From Deltaproteobacteria bacterium (lineage in GTDB: Bacteria; Myxococcota; B64-G9): a stretch of 9,155 nucleotides of DNA. The translations under genes were made by a program, and so were the position numbers. Numbering within the stretch: the stretch's first letter is position 1; every line of letters begins with the position of its first letter. This document shows positions 1-5,759 of the stretch, piece after piece. The stretch covers positions 1 to 9,155 of the forward strand of contig QMME01000145.1 of the NCBI GenBank assembly GCA_003647095.1, written 5' to 3'. Under the pieces are notes generated by a model. The model was not told where the DNA came from, did not search any database, and was given only the letters and a program-made list of their open reading frames with translations.

Positions 1-64
1 CACCGAGGAGTTGCTGCGCGACAGAATCGCCGAGGAACTGGACATATTGCATGGCCGGGACTGA
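1..64 (+). CDS. 3' end of an unidentified gene (partial)
   Basis: An open frame in frame 2 runs from the left edge to a TGA at 62-64. It encodes the C-terminal residues TEELLRDRIAEELDILHGRD, which look like a charged amphipathic helix. The last 14 bases overlap the start of the transporter gene that begins at 51, an arrangement typical of co-transcribed and translationally coupled genes, so I read it as a real upstream operon partner. About 20 residues are too few to identify the family. Confidence 0.5.
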   Translation, partial: TEELLRDRIAEELDILHGRD

Positions 65-1502
65 ACGCTTTTCCTCGCGCTGGGGCCTGGTGGCGGCCGC
101 CCTGGGCATGGCCATCGGGGCCGGCAACATATGGCGTTTCCCACGGGTGGTCGCGGCCCAGGGTGGAGGGGCCTTCATCCTGGCCTGGCTGGTGGCTTTG
201 CTGGTGTGGTCGCTGCCCTTGCTCATGGTCGAATACGCCGTGGGACGAAAATGGGGAGGAAGTCCCTTGCGGGCCCTGGTGGGCATGCTGGGGCGGCGCT
301 GGGCCTGGGCGGGTGGGTTCATCGTGCTCTGTTGCGTGGCCATCATGTTCTACTATTCCGTGGTGACGGCCTGGTGCCTGATCTACTTGCTGCAGACACC
401 TTTTCTTCCCGGGGATCTTGCCGGGCTGCAGGGGCGCTGGGGACAGGTACAGGGTTCCTGGCTGGTCGTGGGAGCGACCGCGTTGTGCCTGGCGGTGGTG
501 GCGGCCGTGGTGCGACTTGGGGTGAGAGCCGGCATCGAGAAGACCTGTCGCATCCTGGTACCCAGCCTGTTCGTGCTGCTGGCGGTGGCAGCCCTGAAGG
601 CAATTTCCCTGCCGGGAGCACAGGCGGGGTTGCAACACCTGTTCGCTGTCGATTTTTCCCGCCTGGCCAATCCACGCCTGTGGCTGGAAGCCTTTTCCCA
701 GTCTGCCTGGTCGACGGGTGCCGGCTGGGGGTTGTTGCTGGTGTACGCCGGTTACGGGGGAACCCGCTCTCACGTGACCAGCGACTGCCTGATTGCCGGC
801 CTGGGAAACAACGCTGCTTCCCTGCTGGCAGCACTGGCCGTCGTGCCCACGCTTTTTGCCTTCTTGCCTGTCGACGAGGCACTGGCGGTTGCCGGCCAGG
901 GCAACCAGGGTCTGGCTTTCGTCTGGTTGCCACGCCTGTTTCTACAGATGGGATCTTGGGGGTGGGTGGTACTGCTGGTGTTCTTCGCTGCCTTGCTCAT
1001 GGCTGCCGTGAGTTCCCTGATCGCCATGGTGGAACTGGCGGTGCGGGCCCTGGCGGACCTGGGCTGGGAGCGTGCCCGGGCCTTGCCTGCAGTCTTGTTG
1101 TTGTCGCTGGCAGCGGCCACCCCTTCGGCGCTGTGGCCGGATTTCTTCAGCAACCAGGACTGGGTCTGGGGACTGGGTCTGCTGGTGTCGGGTGAATTGT
1201 TTTGTGTAGCAGCGCTGCGCCACGGACTGGATGAACTAATCGATTCCAATAGTCGTGCCCTGACCAGATGGTGGTTCCGCTGGTCTCTGCTGGCGGTGAT
1301 TCCCCTGGCCGGAACAGCCATGCTGGGTTGGTGGTTCTGGCAATCCAGCCAGTGGCAGGGAGCGAACTGGAGCAATCCCCTGCTGCCGACGTCGCTGGGA
1401 ACCTGCTTGCTGCAATGGGGGGCATTGTTGCTCCTGCTGCTGCTGGCCAACGGCCGCCTGGCGCGCCGGGTGATGCTCCAGCGGGAAACGACAAGGGAGT
1501 AA
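51..1502 (+). CDS. Sodium:neurotransmitter symporter (NSS/LeuT-type) family transporter
   Basis: This 483-residue inner-membrane protein should use the sodium gradient to import a small solute, most likely an amino acid. The substrate cannot be read from the sequence. The family signature AIGAGNIWRFP lies at residues 21-31; N26 and R29 match the sodium-site Asn and the gate Arg of LeuT TM1. TM2 ends in VEYAVGR with E61, TM3 carries YYSVVTAW (101-108), TM6 has the Ser/Gly-rich break around 214-227, and TM8 holds S321-S322 at the place of the second sodium site. I count about 12 hydrophobic segments (roughly 11-30, 39-60, 86-115, 136-154, 167-185, 213-235, 245-272, 304-330, 344-360, 371-390, 408-430, 448-467), the LeuT number. 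The ATG puts TM1 at the usual distance from the N-terminus. It overlaps the previous gene by 14 bases and converges with the next gene. Confidence 0.93.
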   Translation: MAGTERFSSRWGLVAAALGMAIGAGNIWRFPRVVAAQGGGAFILAWLVALLVWSLPLLMVEYAVGRKWGGSPLRALVGMLGRRWAWAGGFIVLCCVAIMFYYSVVTAWCLIYLLQTPFLPGDLAGLQGRWGQVQGSWLVVGATALCLAVVAAVVRLGVRAGIEKTCRILVPSLFVLLAVAALKAISLPGAQAGLQHLFAVDFSRLANPRLWLEAFSQSAWSTGAGWGLLLVYAGYGGTRSHVTSDCLIAGLGNNAASLLAALAVVPTLFAFLPVDEALAVAGQGNQGLAFVWLPRLFLQMGSWGWVVLLVFFAALLMAAVSSLIAMVELAVRALADLGWERARALPAVLLLSLAAATPSALWPDFFSNQDWVWGLGLLVSGELFCVAALRHGLDELIDSNSRALTRWWFRWSLLAVIPLAGTAMLGWWFWQSSQWQGANWSNPLLPTSLGTCLLQWGALLLLLLLANGRLARRVMLQRETTRE

Positions 1503-1529
1503 TCACCGTGGCCCGGACAGTGGTGCTCC

Positions 1530-1545
1530 CCGGTATTGGTACCGG
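1530..1545. terminator. Short hairpin between convergent genes (possible weak terminator)
   Basis: CCGGTA-TTGG-TACCGG forms a perfect 6-bp stem with a 4-base loop in the 58 bases between the convergent transporter and sensor-like genes. It has no T-run on either side, so it does not meet the usual rule for an intrinsic terminator. The position suits a bidirectional stop or an mRNA 3'-end structure. Confidence 0.3.
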
Positions 1546-1560
1546 CCTATCGACGAGAGA

Positions 1561-3597
1561 CTACTTGATGGGGGTGGCTTTCAGGGCGGCCTTGCCGTTC
1601 TTCACGTAGACCTGGAACTTGACCGTCCGGCACTGGTAACGTGCTTTCAGATCGGCGGTATTCTTGCGCAACTTCTGGGCGAACTTTTCGTAGGACAACC
1701 CGCTGGTGGATTCACCGCATTGTTTCTTGGTTTCCAGGAAACGCTCGAATACCTCCTGGAAATGCTTTTCCAACGGATCCGCATCGGCGGCCGGGGAAAC
1801 CGGCGGGGGTGGAATGGACGGTGACGATACCACCGGCGGAGCAGGAATTGGACTGGGTGGAGGAGGTATTTCCCGGACTCCTCCTCCCTGCGGTGTCTCC
1901 GGCGATGCCTTCTGGGCCAGGGAAATCAGTTCGCTGGGCACTTCCGCGATGACGGTGGCATCGGGTCGATAGTCGGACGAGGAGATCTCGTCCTCATCCC
2001 CCTCGTCAAGGTCAGGGGGAAGGGTGTCCGTAGCCTGCACCGTGGCCGGTTGGGCGGGGGCGACTGGCGGAGGTGGCGGTATGTCCTGCCTGGCGGCCTC
2101 TTCCATGGCGGCCTGGGGCTGGAAAGAGGCATCGAATTCGCGGGTATCATCGCCTTCGCCGAATATGCTGGCCAGATCTCCTGGTACATCAACGCGCGGA
2201 CCGCCGCCGGCGGCTGCCGGTGCCGGTGGCGGTGGAATCTCTGCCGCTGGCGGGGCCTCTGCCGGCTCCGGCTCGGGGGCCGGTTCGCTGCTGGCCGCTG
2301 GTTCCGCCGGCTTGGCCGGAGCCGATTCCGGCTGGGACGCCTCGCCCAGGAGAGATTCGAAATCCAGGGTTGACGGGGCGGAATCCGCTGCCGTCGCTGC
2401 CGGCGGCGGGGCCTGCTCTTCGGCGGGAGCTGCGGGTGGTGTCGAGGGAGAGAAATCGGATACCGCCGCCGCCGTGGCCGAGACTCCATTGGCCATGGGC
2501 GGGCGGACGCCGTTTCGTTCGGCCAGGGACTTGATGTCGATGGCCAACTGGGCCACCACCCCGGAGAACTCGTTGACGTCCAGGGAACTGCTTCCTCCCT
2601 CGGAGAGGACCTTCACCGAGTCGAGCAGCCTGTTCAACTGCTTGTCGGTCTTGCTGCCGGACAGTACCAGGGCCAGCAACAGGCCGACCAGGAACAAGGC
2701 CCCGGCTCCCAAGAAGATGTTTCGTTGCGCCTTGAGCAGCGGCTGCAGCCAGGGTTCGAGGGGCTTGACCAGGGCCAGTTGCAGGTTGGCGGATTGACCG
2801 GGCAGCTTCACCGTGAAAACCGCGAATGCCGCCTGCTGGGGAAACAACCAGGGTACGTGCTGGTTCTTTCCCACGAAGGAAAGTTTCTGTTCCCCCACTG
2901 TTCCCTCTTGCAGAACCTCGCGCAGGGACGTGGCATCACTCAAGGTCACCGTGCGCAAGTGCTTGCCCGAGAACAACGCAGCCTCCAGGCCGAGTGGTTT
3001 CGACCAGCGAGACAGGGTTGCGGCATTGAGCGGGGTCAGGCTTCCCAGGCAGCCGACGATCTTGCCGCTGCCGTTCCAGACCGGCACGAAAACCATGGAC
3101 GTGGGCTGGTCGTTCATTTCGTACCAGCCATCTCGCCCATAACCCTGGAGGCACTCGGCCACCACCGGCAGCCCTCGCCAGTTCTGCCCGTAGGCATCTC
3201 CCGTGCCGCTCTGCGCTACCACCAGGCCATCGCCGGAGACGGCGGCCAGGTTTTCCAGCGACAGCGAACGGGCGAGTTTTTCCAGAAGGGGCAAGAGTTG
3301 CTGGTGAGCCGGGGCCAGTGCCTGGCGAACGACCTCCGGCTTGCTGCTCCGTTCCACGGCGGGGAGCTTGTCGAGCAGGGGAACCAGTTCATCATCATGG
3401 GAATGAGCCGCCAGGCGCTGGATGGCCTGGAATTGCTGGCTGCGAACCAGGTTGCTTACCACCAGGCCCGTTCCCTCCAGCAATCGTGATTCCTCTTCCA
3501 TTCTCTGTTGCTGGAGACGGTTCAGCCCGATGATGGCGCCCAGTGTCCCCGCGGCCACGACAACGATCACGATGAAGATGCTCTTGAGTTTCGCCAT
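1561..3597 (-). CDS. Membrane sensor-like protein with Cache-like region and MXAN_5187-type C-terminal domain
   Basis: This 678-residue protein has TM1 at about 6-24, an extracytoplasmic region (25-292) and TM2 at about 293-313. Residues 110-195 have the look of a Cache-type sensor fold (GDGLVVAQS, then GWYEMND and FVPVWNGSGKIVG). After TM2 comes a HAMP-like amphipathic stretch (314-362), then about 245 residues of disordered Ala/Pro/Glu-rich linker. The last 70 residues (608-678, with CGESTSGLSYEKFAQKLRKN and CRTVKFQVYVKNGKAALKATP) match the MXAN_5187 C-terminal family as I remember it; its function is unknown. There is no kinase, cyclase or methyl-accepting domain, so the output must lie in the linker or the end domain. 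The ATG start has GAGGAG three bases upstream. It lies 47 bases after the cupredoxin-like gene and is probably co-transcribed with it. The domain architecture is clear; the sensory role is inference. Confidence 0.85.
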   Translation of the reverse strand: MAKLKSIFIVIVVVAAGTLGAIIGLNRLQQQRMEEESRLLEGTGLVVSNLVRSQQFQAIQRLAAHSHDDELVPLLDKLPAVERSSKPEVVRQALAPAHQQLLPLLEKLARSLSLENLAAVSGDGLVVAQSGTGDAYGQNWRGLPVVAECLQGYGRDGWYEMNDQPTSMVFVPVWNGSGKIVGCLGSLTPLNAATLSRWSKPLGLEAALFSGKHLRTVTLSDATSLREVLQEGTVGEQKLSFVGKNQHVPWLFPQQAAFAVFTVKLPGQSANLQLALVKPLEPWLQPLLKAQRNIFLGAGALFLVGLLLALVLSGSKTDKQLNRLLDSVKVLSEGGSSSLDVNEFSGVVAQLAIDIKSLAERNGVRPPMANGVSATAAAVSDFSPSTPPAAPAEEQAPPPAATAADSAPSTLDFESLLGEASQPESAPAKPAEPAASSEPAPEPEPAEAPPAAEIPPPPAPAAAGGGPRVDVPGDLASIFGEGDDTREFDASFQPQAAMEEAARQDIPPPPPVAPAQPATVQATDTLPPDLDEGDEDEISSSDYRPDATVIAEVPSELISLAQKASPETPQGGGVREIPPPPSPIPAPPVVSSPSIPPPPVSPAADADPLEKHFQEVFERFLETKKQCGESTSGLSYEKFAQKLRKNTADLKARYQCRTVKFQVYVKNGKAALKATPIK

Positions 3598-3600
3598 TGG

Positions 3601-3609
3601 CTCCTCTTT
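3601..3609 (-). promoter_or_regulatory. Ribosome binding site of the sensor-like gene
   Basis: On the minus strand AAAGAGGAG ends three bases before the ATG at 3597. It is a strong Shine-Dalgarno match at slightly short spacing, and it fixes this start over internal ones because TM1 follows at once. Confidence 0.6.
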
Positions 3610-3619
3610 GTGCTCCGTT

Positions 3620-3644
3620 CCCGCTGTGTCTGCCGCGCAGCGGG
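3620..3644 (-). repeat. Intercistronic inverted repeat (7-bp perfect stem)
   Basis: On the minus strand CCCGCTG and CAGCGGG are separated by 11 bases. The hairpin begins directly after the TAA stop of the cupredoxin-like gene and ends before the Shine-Dalgarno of the sensor-like gene. No U-run follows. It may reduce readthrough, set the 3' end of a processed mRNA, or be incidental. Confidence 0.5.
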
Positions 3645-4715
3645 TTATTCCTCTTCGATTTCTATCTCCGGCTCCACGTCCTTGAAGACGGGTTTCTCAT
3701 TGACCGGTGCGGCCTTGTCCGGGCTCTTGGGCTTCGGCGGTGCCGCCTTGGCGGGCGCCGGTCGCGGTGCCTCCTTTTTCGTCGCCGGTTTCTTGTCAAC
3801 CGGCTTGGTGCCGGCCGCGGCCCGATCCTTCACGGCTGGCTGGGTGGCGGCCGGCCTGGGGCTCGGCTTGGCCGCCGCTGCCGGTTTCGCGGCCGGCTGG
3901 CTGGCCGATGCCGCCGGCGTCGCCGGCTTGCCACGCGGAGCAGCCGTCCTGGCCGGCGGTTTGCGGGCGGCCGGCCGTGGCTTTTCCGGTGCCGCTGGCC
4001 GGTGAGACGTCGCCTCCACCCTGGCCGGGGCGGGAGCGGTTTTCTTGGTGGCTTTCGTGGGGGCTTGTTCGAAGTCGATGGTGATGTTGGCACGAGCCAC
4101 GTGCAAGGGGCGTTCATCCTTCCAGGCGTTGCCGACAAAGGTCTTCACCAGGTAGTCGCCCGCCGGTACCGCATCCAGTGAAAACCTGCCGCTGCTGTCG
4201 ACTCGGGCCGCGAAGGACGTGGCCGCCGCCAGTACGGTGGCCCGGCCCGCGGGCAGCCCCGAACAGGAAATCTCGAAGGCGCCCTGGTGCTCGATGGCCT
4301 GCTCGAAGTGCCCCCCGCTTTTCAGCGGGCCGGTGGCGAACTTGTTGCTGCCCCGGGCATGACAAGTATGCTGGAGCCGGGAATTGTTCACCAGCTCCAA
4401 CTTCTGGCCGACGCGCACCAGGACCAGCGGGGGGGACAGGGAAACGCTGTCGAGCGCCACGGTGACCTTGTCGACGGATGCCGTCTGGGGAACCGCTTGT
4501 CGGGGAAGCAACACCACCAGGGCCGGTTTGCGCAGTGGCGCTGGCCGGGGAGCCAGGGGCAGGCGCCAGAAACCGTCAGCCGGCTGTCCGCTGTCGGCCA
4601 GCCAGGAAGCCGGAATCGTTCCCGACACGGTGGCCGCCGGGCACAGGCCCCCGGGAATCGCCAAGGTTACCAGCAGCAGGGGAAGAACGATGGATTTTTT
4701 GGTGACCGCAACCAT
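3645..4715 (-). CDS. Exported cupredoxin-like protein with incomplete copper site and Lys/Ala/Pro-rich tail
   Basis: This 356-residue protein starts with a signal peptide (KK at 6-7, hydrophobic 9-21, cleavage probably near 27-29); C25 is not in a lipobox. Residues about 80-163 resemble the plastocyanin-like fold of proteins often annotated as methylamine utilization protein: a strand ending in LELVNNS, then H116-T-C118-H119 where the first His ligand lies, and C151 where the ligand Cys lies. The usual His and Met after that Cys are absent (CSGLPAG), so a type 1 copper site is unlikely. A carboxypeptidase-regulatory-like beta segment follows (170-215, GRFSLDAVPAGDYLV). Residues 216-345 are a basic, disordered tail with many KPA and PAA steps, and the protein ends in acidic EPEIEIEEE. 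It is the first gene of a likely two-gene operon. The function is unknown, and the fold assignment is by eye. Confidence 0.75.
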   Translation of the reverse strand: MVAVTKKSIVLPLLLVTLAIPGGLCPAATVSGTIPASWLADSGQPADGFWRLPLAPRPAPLRKPALVVLLPRQAVPQTASVDKVTVALDSVSLSPPLVLVRVGQKLELVNNSRLQHTCHARGSNKFATGPLKSGGHFEQAIEHQGAFEISCSGLPAGRATVLAAATSFAARVDSSGRFSLDAVPAGDYLVKTFVGNAWKDERPLHVARANITIDFEQAPTKATKKTAPAPARVEATSHRPAAPEKPRPAARKPPARTAAPRGKPATPAASASQPAAKPAAAAKPSPRPAATQPAVKDRAAAGTKPVDKKPATKKEAPRPAPAKAAPPKPKSPDKAAPVNEKPVFKDVEPEIEIEEE

Positions 4716-4723
4716 GGAATTAG

Positions 4724-4752
4724 ACGATAGGAAAGATGTCTTGTGTTGTCAA
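4724..4752 (-). promoter_or_regulatory. Sigma-70-type promoter next to the start codon (likely leaderless mRNA)
   Basis: On the minus strand TTGACA (4752-4747), a perfect -35, is followed by exactly 17 bases and then TATCGT (4729-4724), a 4/6 match to TATAAT. Only eight bases (CTAATTCC) separate the -10 box from the ATG at 4715, so initiation at the normal distance would fall on or within a base or two of the ATG. No Shine-Dalgarno fits in that gap. It would drive the cupredoxin-like and sensor-like genes. Confidence 0.6.
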
Positions 4753-4800
4753 GCTCACAGTATTTCCGGGTGGTTCGGCGGGTCAGGGGGCTGTTGCGAT

Positions 4801-5670
4801 TCAACGGTGGTAGAGGATGAAGATCACCGCCGCTACCCAGCAGGCCAGGTTGACCAGGGTGGGCCAGTCGGTCACCAGGGCGTCGGTGGGGGCTGTCTGG
4901 GGATTTCTCTCCACCAGTTGCAGGTACCTGAGCATTCCCAGCAGCGGAAACAGGGAGGTGAAGACCAGTGCCCGCGTGCCGAACTTGGCCACCGTCAAGG
5001 GGTCCAGGCTGTAGCTCAGGTAGGCCACTATGGTCACGGCGGCCAGGATCTTCTCCAGCCGGTGCAAAGGTTGCATGCGGTAGCCGGCCAGGGAGCGGCG
5101 CCCGTTGTTGCCGGCGCCGCCGCCGCTGCTCAACTCGTGACGTCTCTTGCCCAGGCCCAGCAGGCAGGCCAGGCAGAAGGTGCAGACCACCAGCCAGCGG
5201 GAGATGGCCACGTCGATGGCCTCCGCCCCGGCCACCACTCGCAGGACGAAGCCGCCGGCGATGACCGCCACGTCGACGAAGGCGTAGCGCTTCAGGACCA
5301 GGGTGTAGAGCAGGTTCAACAGCAGGTAGGCCAGGGCGGCCAGGGCAAAGGCCGGTCTCAGCAGCCAGGCTGCCAGCAGGCCCAGTGCAGCCAGTGCGGC
5401 CGCCGCCGGCAGCACCCGGCGGGGTGGCAGCACGCCGGCCGCCACCGGCCGGTGGCGTTTCTGGGGGTGATGACGGTCTGATTCGGCATCGACCACGTCA
5501 TTGAACATGTACACGCTGCTGCTGAGCAGACAGAATATGGCAGTCGCCGCCAGAGCCTCCACCAGCAGCAGTTGCTCGAACAGCTTGCGGGCAAACAGCA
5601 GGGGAGCCAGCACGAACAGGTTCTTCACCCACTGGCGGGGGCGGATGATTTGCCACCAGGCCCGGTACAT
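4801..5670 (-). CDS. UbiA-superfamily prenyltransferase, decaprenyl-phosphate phosphoribosyltransferase-like
   Basis: This 289-residue integral membrane enzyme has about nine hydrophobic segments. Close to the N-terminus is RPRQWVKN (10-17). The Mg-binding aspartate motif is NDVVDAESD (57-65), followed by RHHPQKRHRP (66-75), the form typical of decaprenyl-phosphate phosphoribosyltransferases (mycobacterial Rv3806c type) rather than of quinone or heme O prenyltransferases. YTLVLK (122-127) and VD at 132-133 give the second conserved region, and GLGKRRHEL (172-180) is also typical of the subfamily. By homology it would join phosphoribosyl pyrophosphate to a polyprenyl phosphate at the inner membrane; the actual acceptor and end product are unknown. 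An in-frame TTG at 5706 would add 12 residues, but family members start just before RPRQWVKN and that TTG is part of a TTGACA box, so I use the ATG at 5670. Confidence 0.85.
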   Translation of the reverse strand: MYRAWWQIIRPRQWVKNLFVLAPLLFARKLFEQLLLVEALAATAIFCLLSSSVYMFNDVVDAESDRHHPQKRHRPVAAGVLPPRRVLPAAAALAALGLLAAWLLRPAFALAALAYLLLNLLYTLVLKRYAFVDVAVIAGGFVLRVVAGAEAIDVAISRWLVVCTFCLACLLGLGKRRHELSSGGGAGNNGRRSLAGYRMQPLHRLEKILAAVTIVAYLSYSLDPLTVAKFGTRALVFTSLFPLLGMLRYLQLVERNPQTAPTDALVTDWPTLVNLACWVAAVIFILYHR

Positions 5671-5676
5671 GGAACA

Positions 5677-5706
5677 GCAATAGATGATCAGGTCCGGAGC
5701 TGTCAA
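5677..5706 (-). promoter_or_regulatory. Possible promoter of the UbiA-like gene, abutting the ATG
   Basis: On the minus strand TTGACA (5706-5701), an 18-base spacer and TATTGC (5682-5677, 3/6 match) end six bases before the ATG at 5670. There is no clear Shine-Dalgarno. The layout resembles the promoter at 4752-4724. The -10 match is weak, so chance is possible. Confidence 0.35.
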
Positions 5707-5717
5707 ATAGTCGTTTC

Positions 5718-5753
5718 GCTGCCTGGCCAGAGACCGGTGCCGGTCCAGACAGC
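5718..5753 (-). repeat. Imperfect hairpin between the lpxH-like and UbiA-like genes
   Basis: An inner stem GACCG/CGGTC with loop GTGC is enclosed by CTG/CAG and GCTG/CAGC pairings with a mismatch and a bulge. It fills most of the gap downstream of the lpxH-like stop and lies just upstream of the TTGACA box. There is no U-run. It could mark a transcription boundary or a processing site. Confidence 0.35.
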
Positions 5754-5759
5754 GGGGTG

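Noticed and set aside
131..1195. Long + strand frame of 354 codons inside the transporter gene
   Set aside because: It is a Gly/Arg-rich shadow of the transporter frame in GC-rich DNA; the transporter frame carries an unmistakable family signature.
770..1450. Minus-strand frame of 226 codons opposite the transporter
   Set aside because: Composition is Ser/Arg/Pro-rich without domains, and there is no plausible ribosome site; antisense shadow.
2024..2797. + strand Gly/Ala/Ser-rich frame of 257 codons
   Set aside because: It is the antisense of the Pro/Ala-rich linker of the sensor-like gene; its composition follows directly from that.
3700..4070. GCCGGC-rich tract that looks like a DNA repeat array
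   Set aside because: There is no fixed repeat unit or spacing; it is explained by codons for Ala, Pro, Lys and Arg in the tail of the cupredoxin-like protein.
4384..5481. + strand frame of 365 codons rich in Gln/Gly/Val
   Set aside because: It runs antisense through the start and promoter of the cupredoxin-like gene and most of the UbiA-like gene, and shows no family motif.
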